Source: Streptomyces indicus
Lineage (GTDB): Bacteria; Actinomycetota; Actinomycetes; Streptomycetales; Streptomycetaceae
DNA length: 64,000 nucleotides
Direction: 5' to 3'
Assembly (NCBI RefSeq): GCF_900100315.1
Contig: NZ_FNFF01000021.1
Coordinates: 35,471 to 99,470 of the forward strand
The translations under genes were made by a program, and so were the position numbers. Positions 52,543-62,420 of this stretch are shown here, one piece after another. Position 1 is the stretch's first letter. Every line of letters begins with the position of its first letter. The notes beneath the pieces are model-generated. The model had not been told where the DNA came from. It worked only from the letters and a program-made list of their open reading frames with translations, and did not search any database.

Positions 52543-53676
52543 GTGCTAGACGACGCGCTGCTGGACTCTCCCGAAGCACTCGCCCGTGCCGATCGCAGAG
52601 GTCTGCTCCGCGGTGCGGCGGAGGCGGGCGCCCGGGTGCGCACCGCCGTGCGGCACGCGGAGGAGGCCGGCGTGGGAAAGCTGCGCCCCGAGGGGCGCCC
52701 ACGGGCGATCCTCATCGCGGGCCCCGGTGCCGCCTCTGTCTGCGTGGCCGACCTGATCGACAGCCTCGCCGGCGCCGCCTGCCCGGTCATCAGGCTGCAG
52801 CCCACGGGGGTCGCCCCGGCTGCCGGAGCCCTCCGCTGGACGCTGCCCGGCTGGGCGGGCCCGGTCGACCTGCTCCTGATCGCCACCCCGGACGGCACGG
52901 AACCGGGCCTCGAGCTCCTCGCCGATCAGGCGTACCGCCGGGGATGCTCGGTCACCTCCGTCGCCCCGGCCGCTTCCCCGCTGCACGAGACGGTCGGCGC
53001 CAAGCACGGACTGGCCGTCCCCATGGCGAAGAGCCTCTACGCGGAGTACGAGGAGGGCGCCGCCGCAGGACCCGATGCCCTGTGGGCGCTGCTCACGCCG
53101 CTGCTCGCCCTGCTCGACCGGGCCGGCCTGATCGAGGCCGCGCCGGACAGCCTGCAGAAGATCGCCGACCGCCTCGACAGCACCGCCGAGCGCTGCGGCC
53201 CGGCGATCGCCACGTACAGCAATCCGGCCAAGACCCTCGCCGCCGAGCTCGACGAGTCCCTGCCGCTGATCTGGACCGAGGGTCCGCCCGCGGGCCCGGT
53301 GGGGCGCCGGTTTGCCGCGATGCTCGCCGAGATCGCGGGGCGCGCCGCCCTCGCCGGCGAACTGCCCGAGGCGCTGCCCGCCCACGGCGCCCTGCTCACC
53401 GGCAACCTTGCGGCAGGCGGCGACCCGGACGACTTCTTCCGCGACCGCGTGGAGGAGCCGCAGGCCCTGCGGGCGCGCGCCGTCCTCCTGCGCGACCGCC
53501 CCACCGGCGGTCTGAGCGCCGCCCCCGCGGCCCGGGAGCTGGCGCTCGGCCACGACATCGCGATCAGCGAGCTCGAGCCCCAGGAGGGCAGCGACCTCGA
53601 GAGCCTGGCGGAGCTGATCGCCGTCACGGATTTCGCCGCCGTTTACCTGTCGCTCGCCTCGGGCGGCTCATCATGA
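52543..53676 (+). CDS. SIS-domain phosphosugar isomerase-like protein
   Basis: 377 residues resembling the bifunctional phosphoglucose/phosphomannose isomerase family. A first SIS lobe (about 50-170: AILIAGPGAASVCVADLIDSL, VDLLLIATPDGTEPGLELL) and a C-terminal lobe (GAKHGLAVPMAKS, WTEGPPAGPVGRRFAAMLAE) are visible. The Ser-rich phosphosugar-binding loops (typically SxSGxT) are altered to ATPDGTE, so activity is uncertain. The family also occurs between manB and manA in other actinobacteria as I recall. GGAGG sits nine bases before the GTG. Confidence 0.82.
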   Translation: MLDDALLDSPEALARADRRGLLRGAAEAGARVRTAVRHAEEAGVGKLRPEGRPRAILIAGPGAASVCVADLIDSLAGAACPVIRLQPTGVAPAAGALRWTLPGWAGPVDLLLIATPDGTEPGLELLADQAYRRGCSVTSVAPAASPLHETVGAKHGLAVPMAKSLYAEYEEGAAAGPDALWALLTPLLALLDRAGLIEAAPDSLQKIADRLDSTAERCGPAIATYSNPAKTLAAELDESLPLIWTEGPPAGPVGRRFAAMLAEIAGRAALAGELPEALPAHGALLTGNLAAGGDPDDFFRDRVEEPQALRARAVLLRDRPTGGLSAAPAARELALGHDIAISELEPQEGSDLESLAELIAVTDFAAVYLSLASGGSS

Positions 53677-53725
53677 GCGTCCCTCCGAGCCCCGGGCGCC
53701 CGACGCGCGGGCGCCCACGGCCCAG

Positions 53726-53770
53726 GAGCGCACCGCTGATGAGCGCACCGCTGATGAGCGCACCGCTCAC
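53726..53770 (+). repeat. three tandem 15-bp units GAGCGCACCGCTGAT
   Basis: Two exact copies (53726-53740, 53741-53755) and a third with an altered end (53756-53770), in the gap between the SIS-domain gene and manA. Confidence 0.85.
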
Positions 53771-53832
53771 CCCGCACCTGCCGGTGCCCGCGTCGGGCGC
53801 CTGATTCCCGTACGTACGACAGAAAGCCCCTC

Positions 53833-54984
53833 ATGGACCGCCTCAGCAACACCATCCGCCCGTACGCCTGGGGTTCGACCACCGCGATCCCGCAGCTTCT
53901 CGGAGTGGCGCCGACCGGTGAGCCGCAGGCCGAGATGTGGATGGGCGCCCACCCCGGCGCCCCCTCGCGCCTGGAGCGCGGCACGCTCGACGAGGTCATC
54001 GACGCGGACCCCGAGGCCGAGCTGGGCGCGCGGGCCGTGGCGAAGTTCGGCCCCCGGCTGCCCTTCCTGCTCAAGCTGCTCGCCGCCGGCGCCCCGCTCT
54101 CGCTCCAGGTGCACCCGAATCTGGAGCAGGCCAAGGAAGGTTTCGCCGACGAGGAGCAGCGCGGCGTCCCGATCGACGCACCGCACCGCAACTACAAGGA
54201 CGCCAACCACAAGCCCGAACTGATCTGCGCCCTCACCCCGTTCGACGGCCTGTGCGGCTTCCGCGCCCCGCAGGAGGCCGCCGATCTGCTCGCCGGCCTC
54301 GGGGTCGACTCCCTGAAGCCGTACGTCGACCTGCTGCACGCGCAACCCGAAGAGGCCGCCCTGCGCGAGGTCCTGACCGCGGTGCTCAGCGCGGACAAGG
54401 ACGCCATGTCCGCCACCGTCACCGAGGCCGCGGCCGCCGCCGAGCGCCTGGGCGGCGCCTACGCCCCGTACGCGAGCATCGCCCGCCACTACCCCGGAGA
54501 CCCGGGCGTGATCGCCGCGATGCTGCTCAACTACGTCCAACTGCAGCCCGGCGAGGCCCTGTTCCTCGGGGCGGGCGTGCCGCACGCGTATCTGAACGGC
54601 CTCGGCGTCGAGATCATGGCCAACTCGGACAATGTCCTGCGCTGCGGCCTCACCCCCAAGCACGTCGACGTCCCCGAACTCCTGCGCATCGTCCGCTTCG
54701 AGGCCACCGACCCGGGCGTCCTGCGCCCCGAGGCGGGGGCGGACGGCGAGGAGGTCTACGAGACGCCCATCGACGAGTTCCGGCTCTCGCGGTACGTCCT
54801 GGCGGAAGGCTCCGCCGCCCGCGACCTCACCGCTGCCACACCGCAGATCCTGCTGTGCACGGCGGGTGCGGTGCGCGCGGGCACGTTCGAACTCGCGCCG
54901 GGCCAGTCGGTCTTCGTCCCGGCCGGCGGAGCGGCGGAGATTTCCGGAAACGGCACCCTCTTCCGCGCCACCGTGGTGGCCTGA
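53833..54984 (+). CDS. manA: mannose-6-phosphate isomerase, class I
   Basis: 383-residue zinc enzyme converting fructose-6-phosphate and mannose-6-phosphate. Zinc ligands sit in SLQVHPN (Q92, H94), NHKPEL (E129) and the cupin histidine in LTPKHVDVPELL; EALFLGAGVPHAYLNG is the second cupin segment. It opens the GDP-mannose route that continues with ManB and the ManC-like enzyme. It runs in the same direction as the SIS gene with a 156-base gap. Confidence 0.95.
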   Translation: MDRLSNTIRPYAWGSTTAIPQLLGVAPTGEPQAEMWMGAHPGAPSRLERGTLDEVIDADPEAELGARAVAKFGPRLPFLLKLLAAGAPLSLQVHPNLEQAKEGFADEEQRGVPIDAPHRNYKDANHKPELICALTPFDGLCGFRAPQEAADLLAGLGVDSLKPYVDLLHAQPEEAALREVLTAVLSADKDAMSATVTEAAAAAERLGGAYAPYASIARHYPGDPGVIAAMLLNYVQLQPGEALFLGAGVPHAYLNGLGVEIMANSDNVLRCGLTPKHVDVPELLRIVRFEATDPGVLRPEAGADGEEVYETPIDEFRLSRYVLAEGSAARDLTAATPQILLCTAGAVRAGTFELAPGQSVFVPAGGAAEISGNGTLFRATVVA

Positions 54985-55020
54985 CACCCCGTCGCCTGCC
55001 ACTGCTGCAACAATGGCGCA

Positions 55021-55046
55021 CCGCACGGCCCTCAGCGGCCGTGCGG
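55021..55046 (+). terminator. manA terminator hairpin
   Basis: CCGCACGGCC (55021-55030) and GGCCGTGCGG (55037-55046) pair perfectly over 10 bases with a 6-base loop, 36 bases after the manA stop. Confidence 0.7.
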
Positions 55047-55078
55047 TCCATTGGCGGTTCGAAGGGACATCGGGCTAG

Positions 55079-56056
55079 ATGAGTGCGTCAGGCGGAACCA
55101 AAGCGATCGTGGCGGCACTCGCCGCCAACCTCGCCATCGCGGTAGCGAAGTTCGTGGCCTTCATCTTCAGTGGCTCCTCCTCGATGCTCGCGGAGAGCGT
55201 CCACTCGCTCGCCGACTCGGGCAACCAGGGTCTGCTGCTGCTCGGCGGCAAGAAGGCCCAGCGCGCGGCCACGCCGCAACACCCCTTCGGCTACGGCCGG
55301 GAGCGCTACATCTACGCGTTCCTCGTCTCGATCGTCCTCTTCTCGGTCGGCGGCATGTTCGCCATCTACGAGGGCTACGAGAAGATCAAGCACCCGCACG
55401 AGATCGACCACTGGTACTGGCCGGTCGGCGTCCTGGTGTTCGCGATCATCGCGGAGACCTTCTCCTTCCGTACGGCCATCAAGGAGTCGAACGCGATCCG
55501 CGGCAAGCAGTCGTGGAAGGAGTTCGTCCGCCGTGCCAAGGCGCCCGAGCTTCCCGTCGTCCTGCTCGAGGACCTCGGCGCGCTCGTCGGCCTGATCCTC
55601 GCCCTGGTCGGCGTCAGCCTCGCGCTCGCCACCGGAAACGGTGTGTGGGACGGCATCGGCACGCTGTGCATCGGTGTCCTGCTCATCCTGATCGCGATCG
55701 TCCTCGCCGCCGAGACCAAGTCGCTGCTGCTCGGTGAGTCCGCGGGCGCGGACGAGGTCGCCAAGATCGAGGCGGCGATGGTCGACGGCGAGACCGTCAC
55801 GCGCATCATCCACATGCGCACGCTGCACCTCGGCCCGGAGGAGCTCCTCGTCGCGGCCAAGGTCGCCGTGCAGCACGACGACACGGCCGCCGAGGTGGCC
55901 GCCGCCATAAACGCCGCCGAGGACCGCATCCGCGCCGCCGTCCCGATCGCCCGCGTGATCTACCTCGAGCCGGACATCTACAGCGAGTCGGCCGCGGCGG
56001 CGGGGGAGAACCCGGCGAAGGCACCGGGCGGACCGACCGGGGACGCCGGTCACTGA
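55079..56056 (+). CDS. cation diffusion facilitator family metal transporter
   Basis: 325 residues with five to six transmembrane helices and a short cytosolic C-terminal domain. The metal site of helix 2 is SMLAESVHSLADSGNQ (H42, D46), and a second histidine/aspartate-type site appears in LLEDLGALVGL. The C-terminal beta-alpha-beta fold (MRTLHLGPEELLVAAKVAV) is the ZT-dimer domain. It exports divalent metals, most likely zinc or manganese, in exchange for protons. The ATG has GAAGGGA upstream. A final Ala/Gly/Pro tail is disordered. Confidence 0.9.
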   Translation: MSASGGTKAIVAALAANLAIAVAKFVAFIFSGSSSMLAESVHSLADSGNQGLLLLGGKKAQRAATPQHPFGYGRERYIYAFLVSIVLFSVGGMFAIYEGYEKIKHPHEIDHWYWPVGVLVFAIIAETFSFRTAIKESNAIRGKQSWKEFVRRAKAPELPVVLLEDLGALVGLILALVGVSLALATGNGVWDGIGTLCIGVLLILIAIVLAAETKSLLLGESAGADEVAKIEAAMVDGETVTRIIHMRTLHLGPEELLVAAKVAVQHDDTAAEVAAAINAAEDRIRAAVPIARVIYLEPDIYSESAAAAGENPAKAPGGPTGDAGH

Positions 56057-56092
56057 CTCCCTGCCCGACTCCCTGCGTCCACGGATACGGCG

Positions 56093-56126
56093 ACGGGCCC
56101 CGCACCTCGATGGGTGCGGGGCCCGT
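56093..56126. terminator. bidirectional terminator between CDF and PTS genes
   Basis: ACGGGCCCCGCACC (56093-56106) and GGTGCGGGGCCCGT (56113-56126) pair perfectly over 14 bases with a 6-base loop, between convergent stops. Confidence 0.85.
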
Positions 56127-56149
56127 CCGCGTACCGGCAGACCTCGGGA

Positions 56150-58291
56150 CTACTGGATCTCGCGCAGCACGTCCAGAATCGCCGCCTCGTCCGGAGCCGC
56201 CTGCAGTCGCTCACGGAAGCCGGTGTCCATCAGCTTGCGCGACAGCAGCGCGAGGATGCGCAGGTGCTCGTCGCCCGCGGCGGCCTCCGGCACGGAGATC
56301 ATGAAGATCAACTTGGCCTTCGTGCCGTCGAGCGAACCCCACTCGACCCCCTCGGCGGACCGCGCGAACCCGACCACCGGAGCGCTCACCGCATCCGTCT
56401 TGGCGTGCGGGATGGCGATCTCCTCGCCGAGCCCCGTGGTGCCCTGCGCCTCGCGCCGCAGCGCGGTCTGCACGAGCTCCTCGGTGTCGGTCACCTTGCC
56501 GGTGGTGGCCAGCATGTTGGCCATCTCGCGGATCGCCGCCTCCTTGTCGTCGGAGACGAGCTGGGTCTTGACGGTCTGCTCGGTGAGGTAGCCGGAGAGG
56601 ACCTCGTCACCGGAACCCGTGTCCGAGCCGGAGCCGGCATTGACGCCGGCACCGGCGCCCGCAGCCGCACCGGATCCAGTGGATGCGGGCGGGACACCCG
56701 CTTCCTTCGCCCCGGCCGGAGTGGCGGCCGAGGCGGTGCCCGCGGCTGCCGCGGCGGCACCGGCGGACTTCACCCCCGCGCCGACCCCGGCGAGGGCAGG
56801 CTCGGGGGCGCCGAGCGCGGCGTCCTTGCCGGCCTCCTTGCGGGCCTTCATGCCGACCAGCGCGTTCGTGGTCAGGGCGGTCACGACCGTACCGGCCGCA
56901 ATGGCGACGAAGAACATCGCTACGCCGGCGATGGCACCGAACAGCGAGACGATCGGACCACCGTGCGGTACGGAGTCCTCGACGCCGGCCACACCCGCGA
57001 TCGCACCCGCGACCGCGCCACCGAGCATGTTCGCCGGGATGACCTGGGCGGGCCGCGCCGCCGCGAACGGGATCGCACCCTCGGAGATACCGAAGAAGCC
57101 CATGAACAAGGCCGCGAGGCCGGTCTCCTGCTCCTGCTGCGTGTACAGCTTCTTGCGCAGCAGCGTGGCCAGGCCCTGGCCGAGCGGCATGACCGGGATG
57201 GCGGCCGCGGCCATACCCATCACGGCGTTGTTGGTGCCGATGAGGGCGGTGGCGACGAGGAAGGCGGTCTTGTTGACCGGACCGCCCATGTCGAAGGCGA
57301 TCATGAGACCGATGATGGCGCCGAGCAGGATCGCGCTCGTGCCGGTCATGCCGTTCAGCCAGTCGGTCAGGTGCGTGAAGACCCAGGAGATCGGCTGGCC
57401 GATCAGATAGATGTAGACCAGACCCACGATCAAGGTCGAGACGATCGGGATCACGATGATCGGCATGATCGGCGCGACGACCTTCGGGACCTTGACCTTG
57501 CGGATCCACAGCACCAGGTAGCCGGCGAAGAAACCGGTGACGATCGCGCCGAGGAAGCCGGCGTTGGCATCGGCACCGTAGATGTTCACGGCGTCGGCGG
57601 CCAGGAAGCCGCCGATCATGCCGGGCACGAGCGCGGGCCGGTCGCCCAAGGCGTACGCGATGTAGCCGGAGAAGATCGGCAGCATCAGCTTGAAGCCGGT
57701 CTCGCCCAGCTTGCTGACGTAGAACCAGAAGGTGCCCTCGGGGATCACGAGGCCCTTGCTCGTGGCGTCACCACCGAGGGAGAGCGAGATCGCCAGGAGC
57801 AGACCGCCGACGACGACGAACGGAATCATGTACGAGACACCGTTCATCAGCGCCTTGTACGCGAGGCTCCGCTCCTTGCCCCCGCCCGCACTCGCGGAGC
57901 CGCCCGACGCACCGCCGCCGGAACCGCCGCCCGCGTAGACCTTGGCGCTCTGCACCTCGGCGATCAGCTGCTCGGGACGGTGGATGCCGTCCGCGACCGG
58001 GACCGTCAGGAGCTTCTTGCCGGCGAAGCGGTCGAGCTCGACCTCCTTGTCGGCGGCGATGATGATGCCGTCCGCTTCTCTGACATCGTTGTCAGTGAGG
58101 ACGTTCTCCGCGCCGATCGAGCCCTGCGTCTCCACCTTCATGTCGATGCCGAGGCCTTCGGCCGCCTGCTGGAGCTTCTCGGCCGCCATGTACGTGTGGG
58201 CGATACCGGTGGGGCAGGCAGTGACCGCGAGGAGCTTGAGCTTCCGCCCATCGGGCCCCGCGCCCGCGGGGGGTTGCGCCGGACTGGTCAC
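56150..58291 (-). CDS. fruA: fructose-type PTS enzyme IIBCA
   Basis: 713 residues in the order IIB-IIC-IIA. The IIB domain (about 17-118) has the phosphocysteine loop ACPTGIAHTYMAAEKL with C26. The IIC membrane domain (about 140-490) has FIGISEGAIPFA-like sequence (FFGISEGAIPFAAARPAQ) and the IIC fructose signature. A Gly/Ala linker is followed by the IIA domain (about 570-713) with the phosphohistidine H629 in EEIAIPHAKTD. It imports and phosphorylates fructose or a related sugar. No fruK or regulator is adjacent, unlike the usual fru operon. GTG start with GGAGA five bases upstream. Mannose-type substrates are possible given the nearby man genes. Confidence 0.92.
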   Translation of the reverse strand: MTSPAQPPAGAGPDGRKLKLLAVTACPTGIAHTYMAAEKLQQAAEGLGIDMKVETQGSIGAENVLTDNDVREADGIIIAADKEVELDRFAGKKLLTVPVADGIHRPEQLIAEVQSAKVYAGGGSGGGASGGSASAGGGKERSLAYKALMNGVSYMIPFVVVGGLLLAISLSLGGDATSKGLVIPEGTFWFYVSKLGETGFKLMLPIFSGYIAYALGDRPALVPGMIGGFLAADAVNIYGADANAGFLGAIVTGFFAGYLVLWIRKVKVPKVVAPIMPIIVIPIVSTLIVGLVYIYLIGQPISWVFTHLTDWLNGMTGTSAILLGAIIGLMIAFDMGGPVNKTAFLVATALIGTNNAVMGMAAAAIPVMPLGQGLATLLRKKLYTQQEQETGLAALFMGFFGISEGAIPFAAARPAQVIPANMLGGAVAGAIAGVAGVEDSVPHGGPIVSLFGAIAGVAMFFVAIAAGTVVTALTTNALVGMKARKEAGKDAALGAPEPALAGVGAGVKSAGAAAAAAGTASAATPAGAKEAGVPPASTGSGAAAGAGAGVNAGSGSDTGSGDEVLSGYLTEQTVKTQLVSDDKEAAIREMANMLATTGKVTDTEELVQTALRREAQGTTGLGEEIAIPHAKTDAVSAPVVGFARSAEGVEWGSLDGTKAKLIFMISVPEAAAGDEHLRILALLSRKLMDTGFRERLQAAPDEAAILDVLREIQ

Positions 58292-58724
58292 GTAGATCTC
58301 CTCAAGCTCTGTGTCGTCTCCGGATGCGCCTGTCCTGCATCACGGAGTTCGGCCAACCGCATCCTGCTATGGGCAGGTCTACGGGCAAAAGTCTAAAAGG
58401 CCCGGATCCAACAGGCCTCTGGACCCGTATCCACCGGGCCCCGGGCCCTTTGCGGTCATCGACCCTACGTCCCAGGGGCGGACTACTGTCCGCTGGGCCG
58501 ATCGGTGTAGATTCGTGACCTGACAGACGTCGCTGCTGATGGCGGTCGGGCGGTCCGCGATTGGGCCGTCCGAGGGAGAGAGGGCCTCCGACGGACTGCG
58601 CTGCGAGCTACCGGGTGCACCCCTGTGTACCCGCGCGGGCTGCCTGCACCGCCCGCGCGTCCGTGTGCCCGCGCCGCAGCCGCTCCATGCCCGAAAACCG
58701 CCTCCGATCTGGGAGCAGCTTCAC
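58292..58724 (+). promoter_or_regulatory. ahcY upstream region with long structured leader
   Basis: 433 bases. TAGATT at 58508-58513 is a plausible -10 (no good -35), predicting a leader of about 205 bases. The leader has a 10-bp stem with one mismatch (CCGTCCGAGG 58566-58575 with CCTCCGACGG 58585-58594) and a perfect 9-bp stem (CGCGCGGGC 58632-58640 with GCCCGCGCG 58651-58659), ending in GGGAG before the ATG. A cis-acting RNA is plausible but not identified. Confidence 0.4.
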
Positions 58725-60179
<1,455 letters not shown>

Positions 60180-60600
60180 TCCGACCGCGGCCGCCGCGTC
60201 ACCGGTGGTCCGCACCGACCGGGTGACTGCCCGGCGTACGCCCTGCGAGCAGGACAAAGGCGTACGCCGACAGTAGCCCGGCAAGGTCTGCATCACCGCT
60301 GACACGCACCGCCGTTACCGCTGACACGCGGCAGCGGCATTGCCGACACGCAGCAGCGTCACCGCTGACCCCGGCAGCGCGTCACTGCTGACGCGCCTGA
60401 ACGTCGCTGCTGACATGCATCGGCGTCGGCGGTGACCCGGTCCACCGCGATCGGTCGGCACCGACAGCCGTCACCGGCGGAGCACTTGGCGCCAGGCAGG
60501 CCCTCGCCCCTCAGGCGGGGGCCTGCCCGCGGGAAGGCCCCTGAAGACCCGAGCAGGACCCCGGCAGGCCCCACGCAGCACCCAGCAAGGACCCGACCTC
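60180..60600 (+). repeat. 22-bp minisatellite downstream of ahcY (core 60293-60445)
   Basis: About seven imperfect copies of TCACCGCTGACACGCRGCAGCG begin at 60293, 60315, 60340, 60359, 60382, 60404 and 60426, so the period is 22 with two compensating shifts. No gene is supported in this 421-base gap. The sixth copy shares ACGTCGCTGCTGA with the ahcY leader (around 58529). Confidence 0.75.
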
Positions 60601-61215
60601 ATGCCCCGCGGCCGTTATTCGCTCCATGATCCGCACGATCACACCCCCCTCGGTGAAGAGCACTTCCATTGCGCCCCCGGCCCTTCCGGGTGGCGCTACG
60701 TCTCCCAACTGACCTCCCCCTCCGGAGACTTCACCGGATCCGTCGACCTGGCCGTCGACGAACTCGGCCGCCCCATCCGCGTAGAACTCCACGCCTCCGA
60801 CTGGCAGGTGCGCGGCGCCGCACTCGACGGCGTGACCTGGGTGCGCACCGATCCCACCGGCGAGCACGCCACCGAAGGCAATGTGCAGGCCCATGCCTTC
60901 GCCGGCAGCTCACCGGGCTTTCTGATCGCCACAGCGCGACTGCTGCGACTGACCCCCGACTCCCCCTCGAAGCGCGTCCGCCTCGTCCGCTTCACCGACC
61001 CCGTACTCGCTCCGCGCACCCTCGACCAGTCCTGGTCGCTGCAGAAGATCGAAGCACACGCCACTGACAACGGCCCGCTGTCCGTGGCGGAATACCAGGT
61101 CAGCGACCTCGACACGGGCGAGCAGCACACGGTCCACATCGCAGGAGACGTGGTCCTCGCGGCCCCCGGCCTCGAACTCGAGGACTTGGAGACCCCGCCC
61201 TCGGCCTTCCCGTAA
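60601..61215 (+). CDS. conserved hypothetical protein
   Basis: 204 residues, no signal peptide or membrane segment. Predicted mostly beta strand (WRYVSQLTSPSGDFTGSVDLAVD, RPIRVELHASDWQVRGAAL, FLIATARLLRL, AEYQVSDLDTGEQHTVHIAGDVVLAAP), with several His residues near the N-terminus (HDPHDHTPLGEEHFHC). The pattern is that of a lipocalin-like or DUF-type beta barrel, but I do not recognise a family. AAGGA precedes the ATG at slightly long spacing. It stands between ahcY and a convergent RDD gene. Confidence 0.72.
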   Translation: MPRGRYSLHDPHDHTPLGEEHFHCAPGPSGWRYVSQLTSPSGDFTGSVDLAVDELGRPIRVELHASDWQVRGAALDGVTWVRTDPTGEHATEGNVQAHAFAGSSPGFLIATARLLRLTPDSPSKRVRLVRFTDPVLAPRTLDQSWSLQKIEAHATDNGPLSVAEYQVSDLDTGEQHTVHIAGDVVLAAPGLELEDLETPPSAFP

Positions 61216-61263
61216 CTCCGCACCCGCGTAAGGGATATACAGGACCCGATTCCCGTCGGCCCC

Positions 61264-62331
61264 TCAAGCAGGCGGCGCGAACCCGGTCTTGGGCGGCTCG
61301 CTCTCCCGCACAGGACGCTGCGGCGCGGGCTCGGGCTCGTATCCGGATTCGCCCCGAGGTGCGACCTCGGGGCTGGTCACAGGGGAGTGATGCGTGGGCT
61401 GAACCGGCTGATACACGGGCTGCGCAACCCTCGGCGCGACCCCAGCCCCCGGACCCGCCGGACCTGGCCCGTATCCCGCACCTGGCTCGTACCCCGGACC
61501 CGGCCCGTACCCCGGACCTTGCCCATACGCAGCCCCCGGCCCGTACCCGGGACCCACTCCATAAGCCGGCCCCAGCGCACCGCCGCCCCCGAACGCCTTC
61601 CGCGCATCCCGGGCCTGCCGCTCATGCACCACGGCGGCCAGGAACGCAGCCGGCGGCACGCCCTGCGGCGCGGCCGTCCCCGTACAGGCAGCGAGATCCG
61701 CTGCCAGCCGGCCCGCCATCGACCACCCCACCTGCGGATCCAGCTGCCCCATCCGCGTCAGGTACTGCCGGATCGCCAGCCAGAGGCCGTCGGGCACGCC
61801 GGACAGGTCCAGCTCGGCGAACCGCCCCACCAGCCAGGGCGGAGGCGGCGGTACGTAGGCGGTCTGGGCCACGGGGATCCGCTCCCGTACGACCAGAGTC
61901 CCCGCGAACACATCGCCGAGCCGCCGCCCACGCGCCGACACCAGAGAGGCGATACAGGCCACCACCCCGACCGTCCCGAGAATCTCGATGATCCCCATCG
62001 CCCCGCGCACGAGCGCATGCCGGAACCGGATGGGACCACCGTCGTCGCGTACGACACGGAGACCGCAGGCGAGCTTCCCCAGCGACCGCCCATGGCTCAG
62101 GGTCTCCACGGCGATCGGCCCACCGACGAGGATCAAAAGGAAGGTGGCCACGGAGATCGCCGCCTGCGCCGCCGCGTCCAGGGACCCGGCCGCAGCGAAC
62201 AGAGCCACCGACACGGCGACGTACGCGGCGATCGCCACGGCCAGATCGATCATCACCGCCAAGGCCCGGCTGGGCAGCCGCGCGGCACGCAGCTCGAGCG
62301 CCACCGCCTCGCCGGTCACCAGCTCACTCAC
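61264..62331 (-). CDS. RDD-family membrane protein with Gly/Tyr/Pro-rich tail
   Basis: 355 residues from GTG 62331. The RDD domain (about 1-160) starts with the Arg in AARLPSRALAVMIDLAVAIAAY, has the Asp in the first helix, and contains GRSLGKLACGLRVVRDDGG. Three to four hydrophobic segments follow. The tail (about 250-355) has Gly-Tyr-Gly-Pro repeats (GYGPG units) and is probably cytosolic and disordered. RDD proteins are sometimes ion exchangers but most have no known role. It is divergent from the SpoIIM-like gene with 89 bases between, the usual actinobacterial pairing. Confidence 0.85.
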   Translation of the reverse strand: MSELVTGEAVALELRAARLPSRALAVMIDLAVAIAAYVAVSVALFAAAGSLDAAAQAAISVATFLLILVGGPIAVETLSHGRSLGKLACGLRVVRDDGGPIRFRHALVRGAMGIIEILGTVGVVACIASLVSARGRRLGDVFAGTLVVRERIPVAQTAYVPPPPPWLVGRFAELDLSGVPDGLWLAIRQYLTRMGQLDPQVGWSMAGRLAADLAACTGTAAPQGVPPAAFLAAVVHERQARDARKAFGGGGALGPAYGVGPGYGPGAAYGQGPGYGPGPGYEPGAGYGPGPAGPGAGVAPRVAQPVYQPVQPTHHSPVTSPEVAPRGESGYEPEPAPQRPVRESEPPKTGFAPPA

Positions 62332-62420
62332 GCGTCCCGCCCTTCCCCGCACTGCCCCTTGACCCGACAGTCTGCCAAGCTGAGTGCACATCGCGCCGCA
62401 GCAAGGGGAGCAGCCGCCGG

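Noticed and set aside
58520..58724. Known SAH riboswitch in the ahcY leader
   Set aside because: A GCGCTGCGAG stretch resembles part of the aptamer, but the CCCAGGCUCG and AACGGCGCUC parts needed for the fold were not found in order.
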